Source of the DNA: CAYLXN01 sp964586855
GTDB taxonomy: Bacteria > Patescibacteriota > Saccharimonadia > Saccharimonadales > Saccharimonadaceae
Reading direction: 5' to 3'
Assembly (NCBI GenBank): GCA_964586855.1
Contig: CAZPHO010000002.1
Location: forward strand, 1 to 63,959
Length of the DNA stretch: 63,959 nt
Translations under genes and position numbers: made by a program
Shown here: positions 41,363 through 50,528 of the stretch, piece by piece
Position numbering within the stretch: the first letter of the stretch is position 1
Layout of the letters: the number at the start of each line of letters is the position of its first letter
The notes under the pieces: generated by a model
Seen by the model: the letters and a program-made list of their open reading frames with translations, nothing else
Database searches by the model: none
What the model was told of the DNA's origin: nothing

Positions 41363-43486
41363 ATGGCAACTAGTCAATTAACAAAAATCATCAAACGCGA
41401 CGGCAAAATCGTTCGCTTTAACGACGACAAAATCCGTAAAGCAATCTTAAAAGCGGTGGTCGATACAGATGAATTCGGTAAGCGTGAGGCTCGACAAATC
41501 ACCGCCAAGGTCGTGTCGCAGCTCAAAAAGCAATTCAAAACTGAGACACCAACCGTCGAACAAGTTCAAGATATTGTCGAAGAGCAGTTGATGAAAGCTG
41601 GCTACACTGAAACTGCTAAGAGTTATATCTTGTATCGCGAAAAGCGGCGTAGTATTCGTGAAATTTCGTCAATGGATCAAATTGCGCTGGTTGATTCTTA
41701 TCTCGCTAAGCTCGACTGGAAAGTCAAAGAAAACTCGAACATGGGCTACTCGCTTCAGGGCTTGAATAATTACATTTCAACTGAAGTTAGTAAAAATTAT
41801 TGGCTAAACAAAATTTATTCTAAGAAAATTGGTGATACTCATAAAGCGGGTGATTTCCACATTCACGACCTAAATCTTTTGAGTGTTTATTGTGTCGGCT
41901 GGGATTTGCTTGATCTGCTCAAAACTGGCTTCACGGGCGTGCCCAACAAAATCTCGTCCAAGCCAGCCAAGCATTTTCGCTCGGCTTTGGGTCAGATTGT
42001 TAATTTCTTCTACACCCTGCAAGGTGAGGCGGCTGGCGCCCAGGCTTTTTCTAACTTTGACACGCTCTTGGCACCATTTATCCGCTATGATCAGCTGGAT
42101 TACAAGGCGGTCAAACAAGCGCTGCAAGAGTTCGTGTTTAATGTTAATGTTTCGACTCGAGTTGGTTTTCAGACGCCATTTACCAATATCACCTTGGATC
42201 TTAACGCCCCGACTCATCTCGCCAAAACCCCAGTGATTATTGGTGGTGAGTGGCAAAAGGAAAATTACGGTGACTTTCAGGAAGAAATGAATATTTTCAA
42301 TCGAGCTTTGCTTGAAGTTTTGACCGAGGGCGATGCTAGTGGGCGAGTCTTTACCTTCCCAATTCCGACCTATAACATCACCGAAGATTTTGATTGGGAT
42401 AATCCAGTAATTGCTAATTTGTGGGAAGCTTCGGCCAAATATGGCTTACCATACTTCTCCAATTTCATCAATTCTGATATGAAGCCCGAAGACGCTCGTT
42501 CGATGTGCTGTCGGTTGCGTATCGATAATCGCCAGCTTGAATACAAGGGCGGCGGCCTGTTCGGTGCCAATCCGATGACTGGTTCGATCGGCGTGGTGAC
42601 GGTTAATTTGCCTCGCATTGGCCTAAAAACCAAAACCAAGAAAGACTTCTATACTCGCCTCGATGAGCTATTGATGTTGGCTCGCGAAAGCCTCGAGGTC
42701 AAGCGCAAGACGCTTGAAGACTTGACCGAGGCCAATCTCTATCCTTACACCAAGTTTTATTTACGCGAAATCAAGCAATCAACTGGTAGTTACTGGACCA
42801 ATCACTTTTCGACAATTGGGATTATTGGCATGAATGAAGCTCTGCTCAACCTAATTGGCGAAGATATTGGCTCAGATAAAGGCCGTAAGTTGGCTGAGGA
42901 AATCATGGATCACGTTCGGGCTAAATTAGTCAAATTCCAGGTTGAAACTAACAATAACTACAATCTCGAAGCTACTCCAGCCGAAGGCACAACCTACCGC
43001 TTGGCTCAAATTGACCAGAAAGATTTCCCCAAAACAGCTCATTTTGCTAATGGCGTTGGAGCCGAAGTCGAAGCGCCGTTTTACACCAACTCGACTCATC
43101 TGCCGGTCAACTACACCGATGATCTGTTTGAATTATTGGACCTACAGGATGAACTACAAACCAAATACACCGGCGGCACAGTCATTCACTTCTTCTTGGG
43201 TGAGCGAATTGACGATCCAGAAGTTTTGAAAAACCTAGTCAAAACTGTCTGCAGAAACTATAAACTACCGTATTTCACTTTCAGTCCTAGTTTCTCAGTT
43301 TGCAAAAATCACGGCTATTTGTCGGGCGAACACGCCAGCTGCCCAAAGTGCAACGGCGAAACCGAAGTCTACTCGCGCGTCGTTGGTTTCTTGCGCCCAG
43401 TCGCTTCGTGGAACAACGGCAAACAAGCCGAATTTGCGATGCGAGAAAAAGTTAACGTTGGTAAAGCTGTCAAAACTAAATGCTAA
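41363..43486 (+). CDS. nrdD: anaerobic ribonucleoside-triphosphate reductase
   Basis: This glycyl-radical enzyme makes deoxyribonucleotides from NTPs without oxygen. The 707-aa protein has an N-terminal ATP cone (residues 1-95; KIIKRDGKIVRFNDDKIRKA), the catalytic barrel, a C-terminal zinc site (CKNHG and CPKC) and the glycyl-radical loop RVVGFLRP with the radical Gly near residue 675. The zinc cysteines are kept, unlike those of RpoC, S14 and L36. ATG 41363 follows AAGGGAGG; an upstream in-frame ATG precedes that site. It overlaps nrdG by 7 nt. Confidence 0.96.
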   Translation: MATSQLTKIIKRDGKIVRFNDDKIRKAILKAVVDTDEFGKREARQITAKVVSQLKKQFKTETPTVEQVQDIVEEQLMKAGYTETAKSYILYREKRRSIREISSMDQIALVDSYLAKLDWKVKENSNMGYSLQGLNNYISTEVSKNYWLNKIYSKKIGDTHKAGDFHIHDLNLLSVYCVGWDLLDLLKTGFTGVPNKISSKPAKHFRSALGQIVNFFYTLQGEAAGAQAFSNFDTLLAPFIRYDQLDYKAVKQALQEFVFNVNVSTRVGFQTPFTNITLDLNAPTHLAKTPVIIGGEWQKENYGDFQEEMNIFNRALLEVLTEGDASGRVFTFPIPTYNITEDFDWDNPVIANLWEASAKYGLPYFSNFINSDMKPEDARSMCCRLRIDNRQLEYKGGGLFGANPMTGSIGVVTVNLPRIGLKTKTKKDFYTRLDELLMLARESLEVKRKTLEDLTEANLYPYTKFYLREIKQSTGSYWTNHFSTIGIIGMNEALLNLIGEDIGSDKGRKLAEEIMDHVRAKLVKFQVETNNNYNLEATPAEGTTYRLAQIDQKDFPKTAHFANGVGAEVEAPFYTNSTHLPVNYTDDLFELLDLQDELQTKYTGGTVIHFFLGERIDDPEVLKNLVKTVCRNYKLPYFTFSPSFSVCKNHGYLSGEHASCPKCNGETEVYSRVVGFLRPVASWNNGKQAEFAMREKVNVGKAVKTKC

Positions 43487-44181
43487 TCGGCGGTCTACAA
43501 AAACTATCGTTGGTTGACTATCCGGGCAAAAGTTGCATCGCTCTCTTTACGATTGGCTGCAACTTTCGCTGCCCGTTTTGCCACAATCCAGAGTTGGTTT
43601 TGCCTGAGCGATTTCCGTCATCACTTGACACTCAAGAAGTGCTTGATTTCATCAAATCTCGCCAGGGTTTGGTCGAGGCGGTAACAATTTCTGGTGGCGA
43701 ACCGACTCTGCAGTCAGACTTGGCTGACTTTATCAAACAAATCAAGGAAATGGGATTTCTGGTCAAGCTCGACACCAATGGCACTCAGCCACAGGTTTTA
43801 GAACGGCTATTTGCCGATAAACTACTAGACTTTGTGGCGATGGATATCAAAAACTCGTTCGCTAATTATTCAAAAACAGTCGGAGTTGAGGCTGATATCG
43901 AGCGCTTAAAATCGAGCATAGAATTGATCAAAAATTCGGGCAAAGATTATGAATTTCGGACTACTATTATTGATCGATTGCATCAGGTGCTTGATTTTGA
44001 AGATATTGGCAAGCAGTTGACCGCTGATGGCCAAAAAATTAAACGCTTCGCCTTGCAGCACTTTCGGCCGGCCAAAACTCTCGACCCCGATTACAGCACG
44101 GCCAATACGCTTCCGGAAGTTGATTTTGAGATGATTCGTCGTTTGATGCTCAAATACGCTGACGAAGTAATTATCCATTAA
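43480..44181 (+). CDS. nrdG: anaerobic ribonucleotide reductase activating protein
   Basis: A radical-SAM enzyme that installs the glycyl radical on NrdD. The 233-aa protein has CNFRCPFC as the CxxxCxxC cluster motif, TISGGEPTLQ for SAM binding, and KLDTNGTQP. It begins 7 nt inside the end of nrdD, so the two are translationally coupled. The length is that of the longer NrdG group (pyruvate formate-lyase activase-like). Together they show an anaerobic route to dNTPs. Confidence 0.95.
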   Translation: MLIGGLQKLSLVDYPGKSCIALFTIGCNFRCPFCHNPELVLPERFPSSLDTQEVLDFIKSRQGLVEAVTISGGEPTLQSDLADFIKQIKEMGFLVKLDTNGTQPQVLERLFADKLLDFVAMDIKNSFANYSKTVGVEADIERLKSSIELIKNSGKDYEFRTTIIDRLHQVLDFEDIGKQLTADGQKIKRFALQHFRPAKTLDPDYSTANTLPEVDFEMIRRLMLKYADEVIIH

Positions 44182-44182
44182 A

Positions 44183-44205
44183 AAGAGCCCCTTGATAGGG
44201 CTCTT
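44183..44205 (-). terminator. bidirectional terminator between nrdG and a minus-strand gene
   Basis: AAGAGCCC and GGGCTCTT form an 8-bp stem with a 7-nt loop. The T-run is better on the minus strand (CTCTTTTTAA). Confidence 0.8.
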
Positions 44206-44693
44206 CATGAACAAAGAACTTCTTGCCAAAAATAGGCTTCCGGGTTGCTGGCTAAGAGGTCTATCTCCTCATATCTGCCCGTTATTTCTAGTAGGGTAGC
44301 AAGTTCTGTCAATGAACGGAGACCGAACAGGTTACCTGCATGATGTTCGTCAGCAATCACCCAGCCAAGATGGAGGCTGTTGATGGCGGTTTCATAGTCT
44401 CCTAACTCGCTGGCCAATCTGGCATACGAGCAGTAATAATGAACATGCTCAGCTAGATTATGGGGCTGGTAGAGGGCCACTTCGAAACAGAGAAAAGCCG
44501 AATCTACGTCGCCGATAAGCAATGCGATGCCTCCTCGATCCAAACACTGCTCAACTGATAGATCCTTGAGCGACTCGACAAATTCGATCTGTGGCTCAGA
44601 TAAACGTAGCAAAAACCATCTGTAGGACAATTTATCTCGAACCACAAACCACTGCTGCTTAAGTCGTTTCAGTAAATATGCGAACTTCATCAA
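44205..44693 (-). CDS. TPR-like protein, unknown function
   Basis: A 162-aa soluble protein, basic at residues 1-30 and helical after. The region GGIALLIGDVDSAFLCFEVA and ASELGDYETAINSLHLGW has the look of tetratricopeptide helices. A very strong AAGGAGAGGTGAT site lies before the double ATG. It is a stand-alone gene with a terminator at its end. I cannot name a function. Confidence 0.6.
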   Translation of the reverse strand: MMKFAYLLKRLKQQWFVVRDKLSYRWFLLRLSEPQIEFVESLKDLSVEQCLDRGGIALLIGDVDSAFLCFEVALYQPHNLAEHVHYYCSYARLASELGDYETAINSLHLGWVIADEHHAGNLFGLRSLTELATLLEITGRYEEIDLLASNPEAYFWQEVLCS

Positions 44694-44779
44694 TCACCTC
44701 TCCTTTTTTGAAAAAGTTATGACCTATTTATGACATAAATCAGAAAGATAAACAAACTAGTTCGTCTTAGTCAAATTAG

Positions 44780-44807
44780 TTAAGAAAATGATTTTGTTTG
44801 GTATAAT
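44780..44807 (+). promoter_or_regulatory. promoter of the 44.8 kb surface gene
   Basis: TTAAGA and TATAAT are 16 nt apart, with an extended TGG before the -10. The gene start has AAGGAG 7 nt upstream. Confidence 0.65.
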
Positions 44808-44827
44808 TATTGGCATAAGGAGAATAA

Positions 44828-46081
44828 ATGGATAATCAATTAAATAACAACCCAACCCCAACAGGCCCATCAGCGCAAGACGATTTGCGCCCAGCGGCGC
44901 CTATTCAACCACCAAACACACCGCCGCCGGCTAGCACTTCTGGCATTGACGAGGCGATTCGTCGCTCGAATGCCACGCCAGAAGCAACCGCTTCGCCCAA
45001 GAAATCTGGTCGTAAAAAGCCGATTATTGCTGCCGCAATTGTGATTTTGCTCGCCATTGGCGGGGCCGTCGGCTACAATGTTTACGCCAGTCAACCCAAA
45101 AACATGATCGCCAAAACCATGACTCAGTCGGCCAAAAAAGATCAATCGGATGTTCGAACCAAGGTGGCCTTTAAGTCATCAGACAGTGATTGGTCAATTG
45201 GCAAATACGCCAAAAATATCTACTTCGATTTTTCAGTTCATCACGCCAATAAACTGCTGATGTCGAAAGTAAGCATGGATCCAGCCGAAGGTTCGGCCAT
45301 TAGTGGCGGCGTCGAGCTATTGTTTGATTACAATGATTTAGAAAAAACAGAGCAGTATTTCAAGCTCGATCTTAATGATGCTGGCAAGCAACTATTGTTA
45401 ATTGGTGGTGGAGCCGCTGGCTACACTCCGATTGTTGAGCTGATTAATCAAAAATTAGTCGGCAAGTGGTATAAAATTGAACCTGATGATCTCGGCGATG
45501 AATCTCCAATCTCAACCGACCCTGAGGACAAAGCCTGCATGGACGCTTTTGCGGCCCTCAATTATAACGAATTGACCAAGATTGATGTTGGCAAGCTTTA
45601 TAAGCAGAATGAATTTTTGCCAGTCGAGAAAGACGAAAAAAATGCCGACGGTAAGCGCCAACTCAAAGTTAAACTTGACCAAACTAAGCTCGAAGCTTAC
45701 GTCGACGCTGTCGCTACCGAAAACGATGGCCTGAAAGCTGTGCTTGATAAATGTGAGTTTAAGAAAGCCGTCGAGAGTGATGATCAGAAAACACTAAACG
45801 ACCAATTTGACCTCTATCTGGTAATTGGCGATGGCTATCAGGTTGAGACTGTCAAAATGGTGCCCAAAGCTGACGCCGAAGAGCTAGGGGACATTGAATA
45901 TATAGAAACTTCGATTCCTGAGAATGCACTTCAGATCAACAAGCCGACCGATGCTACGCCATTTAAATCTTTGGTCGAGGAGTTCCAAAAAGTCCTGACA
46001 GAAATTATGTCAGCTCCAGTTGCGAATGATGACCAGACTGACGATCGGCCGCTAAGTTTTGAAGTCGAACTCCAGAGCTAA
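44828..46081 (+). CDS. membrane-anchored extracytoplasmic protein, unknown function
   Basis: A 417-aa protein. Residues 1-62 are Pro/Ala/Thr/Asn-rich and cytoplasmic, residues 65-86 form a single membrane helix (PIIAAAIVILLAIGGAVGYNVY), and residues 90-417 lie outside. The outer domain is acidic and Asp/Lys-rich with DFSVHHANKLLMSKV and GKWYKIEPDDLG segments, reminiscent of beta-rich lipid-binding or DUF-type surface domains, but I do not recognise it firmly. There is no C-terminal sorting signal. Confidence 0.65.
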   Translation: MDNQLNNNPTPTGPSAQDDLRPAAPIQPPNTPPPASTSGIDEAIRRSNATPEATASPKKSGRKKPIIAAAIVILLAIGGAVGYNVYASQPKNMIAKTMTQSAKKDQSDVRTKVAFKSSDSDWSIGKYAKNIYFDFSVHHANKLLMSKVSMDPAEGSAISGGVELLFDYNDLEKTEQYFKLDLNDAGKQLLLIGGGAAGYTPIVELINQKLVGKWYKIEPDDLGDESPISTDPEDKACMDAFAALNYNELTKIDVGKLYKQNEFLPVEKDEKNADGKRQLKVKLDQTKLEAYVDAVATENDGLKAVLDKCEFKKAVESDDQKTLNDQFDLYLVIGDGYQVETVKMVPKADAEELGDIEYIETSIPENALQINKPTDATPFKSLVEEFQKVLTEIMSAPVANDDQTDDRPLSFEVELQS

Positions 46082-46098
46082 GTAACCGTCTTGCTTTA

Positions 46099-46126
46099 AA
46101 ATACCGCTAGTTCGCTAGTGGTATTT
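46099..46126 (+). terminator. bidirectional terminator at 46.1 kb
   Basis: A 12-bp stem closed by a TTCG tetraloop (46099-46110 with 46115-46126), with T-rich flanks on both strands. It serves the plus gene and contains the stop codon edge of the convergent minus gene. Confidence 0.85.
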
Positions 46127-47432
46127 ACTTTCTATCCAAGATGACTAAATTCTCAACGTGAGGCGTGCGCGGGAAGAAGTTGTAGGCAGTTACTTGAGAA
46201 ATTTGATAGTTATGCTCTAGCAACCTGATATCGCGGGCTTGAGTAGTGGGGTTGCAGCTTAGATAAATCACTCGTGATGGCAGGGCTTGGTTGATTTTTT
46301 CAATAACCTGCTTGTGCAAGCCTGCTCGGGGTGGATCGACAATTAAGTTGGCCTCATGTCTGATATGGCTGGTTGCGTTTTCGCTAGCTGATAAAATAGC
46401 CTGAGCTTGATTAAACCCTAGTTTGTGGATGTTTTGCTTAATTGCAGTTACGGCGGCTGGGTTGATTTCAATCAAGTCAAGCTGAGTTTGCTGACTAGCC
46501 ACCGATAACCCAATTGTTCCAACGCCACTATAAAGATCTACGATTGGCAAGTTGGGCAGCAGCTGCTCTTGAATATCCTGAAGTGCCAACTGATAAACCC
46601 CTAGATTAATCTGAAAAAAGCTTTCAGCCGCATAGGTAAAATGATGGCCTATGATTTTATCTTTTAGTTTTGCTTCGCCAAAACTGGCCAGTCTTTCGCT
46701 AATCACGCTGGCGGGAGATTTAGGGTTGGAATAGATAATTTCTAGGCCAAAAATGTTTAATATATCAAAGTCGATTTGGCTAAGGCTTGTTGCTAGCCGA
46801 GGATCGGTGACATAGAGCTGGGCCACGACTTGATCAGTTTGGTTGGTTCTTAGCAGGAGAGTTTTGAGTTGACGAGCTTGGATCTGCTTAGTGTTTAGCA
46901 AATCAATCAGTCTGATGGCGGCTTGGTTGATGGCTGATCGAGCCAGGCTTGAGCCTTGGTCGATGGTAATTTTACCTTTGCTGCCGCGCCGATAAACTGC
47001 TAGCTGGATTTGATGAGTATCATTGTTCCACCAAAAAGCGTATTCCATTTTGTTGCGATAATGATAGTCATTGTGGTCAGTTTTGATCTCAGGTAGGGGA
47101 ATGTCTACTTTTTGCTGGGCAAAGGCTAGCCGAATTTGTTTAGCTTTGAGCTTTTGTTCATAATCAAAATCATAAATCTGCCAGGGGCTGGTCGATAAAT
47201 AAGTTTCAGGATCGACTGGTTTGACTCGCTGATTTGAAGGCTTGATGACAGACTCAACCAAGGCTTCGTAAATGCCGGCTCGTTTTTTGAGTAGCCTAAG
47301 CTCGACCGTTTCTCTTGGCAATCCTCCCCAGGCAAAAGCTCGACGCTGGTTCTCGCCAGCCGAAATCATGGTCATAGTTTGGCCGCCATTAGCTAAAATT
47401 GGATCAAGCGTAGCGGTGATTAAATCTTTCAT
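46125..47432 (-). CDS. RlmD/RumA-type RNA (uracil-5-)methyltransferase without Fe-S cysteines
   Basis: A SAM-dependent enzyme that makes 5-methyluridine in RNA. The 435-aa protein has a TRAM-like N-terminal domain, the SAM motif VDLYSGVGTIGLSVA, DPPRAGLHKQVI and the catalytic YLSCNP with Cys393. The Fe-S cluster motif (CxxxxxCGGC) expected near residues 75-90 is replaced by DPETYLSTSPWQIYDF, with no cysteines. Such cluster-less members exist (TrmA), so the protein may still work. TATAAT with TGG ends 8 nt before the ATG and no Shine-Dalgarno is present. Confidence 0.88.
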   Translation of the reverse strand: MKDLITATLDPILANGGQTMTMISAGENQRRAFAWGGLPRETVELRLLKKRAGIYEALVESVIKPSNQRVKPVDPETYLSTSPWQIYDFDYEQKLKAKQIRLAFAQQKVDIPLPEIKTDHNDYHYRNKMEYAFWWNNDTHQIQLAVYRRGSKGKITIDQGSSLARSAINQAAIRLIDLLNTKQIQARQLKTLLLRTNQTDQVVAQLYVTDPRLATSLSQIDFDILNIFGLEIIYSNPKSPASVISERLASFGEAKLKDKIIGHHFTYAAESFFQINLGVYQLALQDIQEQLLPNLPIVDLYSGVGTIGLSVASQQTQLDLIEINPAAVTAIKQNIHKLGFNQAQAILSASENATSHIRHEANLIVDPPRAGLHKQVIEKINQALPSRVIYLSCNPTTQARDIRLLEHNYQISQVTAYNFFPRTPHVENLVILDRK

Positions 47433-47449
47433 TGTTTTAAATTATACCA

Positions 47450-47478
47450 AATAAAAAGGGCCAGCGTTTAACTGACCC
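47450..47478 (-). terminator. terminator of the CWB2 surface protein gene
   Basis: On the minus strand GGGTCAG and CTGGCCC pair (one G-U) around TTAAACG, followed by TTTTTATTT. A weaker hairpin (CACGG/CCGTG) precedes it. Confidence 0.8.
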
Positions 47479-47526
47479 TAGGTCTGACATCCACGGAGGA
47501 GGTGCCGTGACGTCTTATTTAACACT

Positions 47527-49734
47527 TTAAGGAGCGGAGATCGGGACTAACCCTTCAGTAGCTTCTTCAAGAGCAATCATCAGGTTGTATGTTTGCTCCG
47601 AGCTGTAGATCGGATAGTCTTTGACCTCTATCCCCTTCGAAATAGCGTACTCAATAGTCGTTGCTATTTCGTAATTGGCTTTCATTGCTGCCTCGTAAGC
47701 AGCGGTGAAAGGCTTTGTTGATTCCTCGGTGTAGTCTTTACCAGAAATCATGATCGTAATAGCACCATCGATTGCTCGATAAAAACTCTCGAGCTGGGCT
47801 TCCATTACGCCGTTGCCGTCAAAATACCGAGTATATAACTTTCTCATATAATGAGCTTTTTCGATCAGCGCCTCGGCTGTCTCCAGTTTATTATACTCGG
47901 CAACGATTGCCAGATCTTCATCCTTTAATAATTCAGGATAAGACTCCAGGGTCGATTTGATATTCGCAAAATCGTTCCTCAGAGTGGCCGACAATATTTC
48001 CGGCTCGAGTCGATCGAAGCCTTCTGCGAGGTTTTTCATCGTTGGCAGTAAAGCTATTACCTCTGGTTGAATTCCCTGGTAAGGATTTTCCGGCTCAGTG
48101 ACAGGAGGTTCGGTCTCGGGCGGATCAGGTCCTCCTTCCGTAAGCTGCAGATTATCTATGGCGCCGAGTAGACGAGCGGTTAAGCTGTCTATTTCGGCTT
48201 GGGAGTAGAGGTTGAACTCCGATTGCTCAGGTGGCATGCTCGATAAATACCGACCGATATAGGAATCACCGATATCCTCAGCTGCGGGATTTGCTTCATT
48301 ATAAAACAAATCCTCCAGCGGCTTAAAGCTATCAGGCATGTAGTCCGCCTTATGGTTATAAACCAGGTCCTTGGCCTGATTGAAGACGACGTAAAAGTCG
48401 TTCAATTCAGTCCGAAGCGCTCCGTCTTCGACCTCATATCTCCTGACTAGGTCAAGAACATATTCAGCCAGCCAAATTTCATGCCTGGCAGTCACTAGGC
48501 TAGAATAATAATTCTTATGCTCGCCTTTTAATCGCTCTGGGTAGTCATTCATGACCAGCCTAGATCGCTTAATCCGCTGAGTCATGTTCTCCGGATAGAG
48601 TTCAGGATTGGCAATCTTATTAACTTTATCAGCCAAAGCTTTTATCCGAGGAAGAAGATTGACAACTGCGGGGTCGACTCCAGGATAGGGATTAGATGGT
48701 TCAGTGACCGGTGGTTCTGTTACCGGAGGTTCAGTCACAGGTGGTTCGGTTGTTGGTGGTGTCTCTTCTAGGCTGTTGATGTCGCCAATTAGCCCTCCCG
48801 CTATTTTAAAAATAGTGTGAGGCATCTCAAGGATTCCAGACAAGTTAGGCTGAAGCCGAATCCCAGTCTTGAATTGGTTCGCCAGATAAGAAGCGACTAG
48901 TGCATCAGGATAGTTTTCGCCTGAGGCCATTACGACCGTTACCGGCACTCCAAAATATTCTCTTAACAGTTGATTTGAAGTGCTATATCTGTTTTCTCCG
49001 GAAATTCTTCTGTTGGCTAGCCCGAGCTGTCCAGCGACTCTTTCGCTAATTGTGCTTGGTCCACCCACAATCCACGATACGTCTGTGTCGGCATTTTTTG
49101 CCGCTTCAGTAACAACTGCCGGCACCTGATCCTTGCCAACGAACAAGATGGCGATCGGTAGATTTGCCGCCACTCCAGCCGCACTAATCGCATCAGGGAA
49201 TTTCTCCCCTGACACAAACATGACCCAGTCGTACCCCGGCCCATGAACGTGCTCCATGACCTTTATAGCCGTTTCGTAGCGATTGACCCCAGCTAAGCGA
49301 GTCACATTGTAACCAGTTAATTGACTACTGCCAATTGTGACTTCTCCGCCAACTACAATTACTTTTGACGGAGCCAGTTTTTCAAGGGTGGCTCTGGTGA
49401 TTGCAGGCATCGATCTAGCTCTGGTGAGCAGTATTGGTGCTTTGTATTTATATACAAGCATCGATGCCGCCAGTGCATCTGGCTCGACCTCGCCCGAAGC
49501 CAAAATTACGACATCTGATTTGTTGTTTCCAGCTGTCGCAACTAAAGCCGCGGTATGGTATCGATCTCTTCCGTTATATTGGGTGATTTCTTTATTCCCA
49601 ATATGAATGGTGTCGACCCAATCAGGGCCGCTCCCTTCTGCTACAGCATAAGCTGTGCTTGCTGCTGGTGCTAAAAATATTGTAAGCGCCAGCAACAGTG
49701 CTAAAATTTTTAAAGATCTAGAGTTTTGTCGCAT
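47527..49734 (-). CDS. CWB2 cell-wall-binding surface protein with a duplicated helical domain
   Basis: A secreted 735-aa protein. Residues 1-30 form a signal peptide ending STAYA. Residues about 52-325 hold three cell-wall-binding repeat-2 units (motifs RDRYHTA, NRYETA, ENRYSTS with VVGGE-type strands), as known in Clostridium surface proteins. Residues 326-347 are TEPPV repeats. Residues 348-531 and 550-735 are two related helical domains (NPYPGVDPAVVNLLP and NPYQGIQPEVIALLP), separated by a second TEPPV linker; I do not recognise them. A perfect AAGGAGGT site lies 6 nt before the ATG. It may attach to its own or a host cell wall. Confidence 0.88.
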   Translation of the reverse strand: MRQNSRSLKILALLLALTIFLAPAASTAYAVAEGSGPDWVDTIHIGNKEITQYNGRDRYHTAALVATAGNNKSDVVILASGEVEPDALAASMLVYKYKAPILLTRARSMPAITRATLEKLAPSKVIVVGGEVTIGSSQLTGYNVTRLAGVNRYETAIKVMEHVHGPGYDWVMFVSGEKFPDAISAAGVAANLPIAILFVGKDQVPAVVTEAAKNADTDVSWIVGGPSTISERVAGQLGLANRRISGENRYSTSNQLLREYFGVPVTVVMASGENYPDALVASYLANQFKTGIRLQPNLSGILEMPHTIFKIAGGLIGDINSLEETPPTTEPPVTEPPVTEPPVTEPSNPYPGVDPAVVNLLPRIKALADKVNKIANPELYPENMTQRIKRSRLVMNDYPERLKGEHKNYYSSLVTARHEIWLAEYVLDLVRRYEVEDGALRTELNDFYVVFNQAKDLVYNHKADYMPDSFKPLEDLFYNEANPAAEDIGDSYIGRYLSSMPPEQSEFNLYSQAEIDSLTARLLGAIDNLQLTEGGPDPPETEPPVTEPENPYQGIQPEVIALLPTMKNLAEGFDRLEPEILSATLRNDFANIKSTLESYPELLKDEDLAIVAEYNKLETAEALIEKAHYMRKLYTRYFDGNGVMEAQLESFYRAIDGAITIMISGKDYTEESTKPFTAAYEAAMKANYEIATTIEYAISKGIEVKDYPIYSSEQTYNLMIALEEATEGLVPISAP

Positions 49735-49885
49735 TGTGATACCTCCTTAGGTATAGATTTTTTCAGAACACTCAAAAAAGCATCTGAAAATACACGACTG
49801 CCAAATTCTAACATTTAGTTGCAAAAAAATCAAGCATAAGCGCTGAAAAAATTATTTTATACAACGCTAAAAATAAAAAACTAAA

Positions 49886-50470
49886 CTAATTTTGATTTAA
49901 TTTTAAGCTTTCGAACATCTCCACAGTTGTCGCTTGAGCGCCGGCAATGATTTGATTGGCAGATGTACGTGGTAAACTACCGTCGGCCGGGAAGCAGTTA
50001 TCGCGACAAGCTTGTTTGCGCTCAATAATTTCATAAGTTATTCGATAATCGCCGGCGATGAAAGTTTTATCATCGCTAACTTCAGAGGCTGACAGTTGAT
50101 TGCCTTGGTAGGTCACGGTCGGCTGGAGCGCAGGGTAGCGAATCAAACGCCCAATCAGTCGATTAGTATCGCAGCCACAGCCAATATTTTCTAGTTGATC
50201 TAGCACAATTTCCGCGGTTTCAACGCCATTAAAATCTTTCACCGCCTCAACAGTCAGCGGCAGACTACCTGCAGGCCGAGTGATGCTAACGCCCCACTTA
50301 TCAATTGAAACGGTTTTGGCGGCCTGGCTAGGTTCCAGCTTCGACTTGAGTGATTGTTTAGCAATAATAAACGCCAGCAGCGTGATGACTAAAATAGTAA
50401 CTAATCCTACCAAAAAGACAATTACTAATTGGCGCGGATCTTGATTATTTACTTGTTTTTTCCTTACCAT
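49886..50470 (-). CDS. membrane-anchored extracytoplasmic protein, unknown function
   Basis: A 194-aa protein with one N-terminal membrane helix (residues 15-37) and an outer domain. Four cysteines stand in two close pairs, GCGC and CRDNC, that could form disulphides. I start at ATG 50470, because TATAAT ends 6 nt before it; the longer frame upstream runs across the divergent promoter. The 151-nt region 49735-49885 downstream is AT-rich with no gene. The family is not recognised. Confidence 0.65.
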   Translation of the reverse strand: MVRKKQVNNQDPRQLVIVFLVGLVTILVITLLAFIIAKQSLKSKLEPSQAAKTVSIDKWGVSITRPAGSLPLTVEAVKDFNGVETAEIVLDQLENIGCGCDTNRLIGRLIRYPALQPTVTYQGNQLSASEVSDDKTFIAGDYRITYEIIERKQACRDNCFPADGSLPRTSANQIIAGAQATTVEMFESLKLNQN

Positions 50471-50528
50471 AAGCTTATTATAGCCGAAGCTGTTTAATTT
50501 TGCCACTAAAATGCTACAATAAATCAGT

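Noticed and set aside
48700..48780. Short tandem DNA repeats suggesting a CRISPR or mobile repeat
   Set aside because: They encode the TEPPV linker of the CWB2 protein; units are about 12-15 nt and lack spacers.
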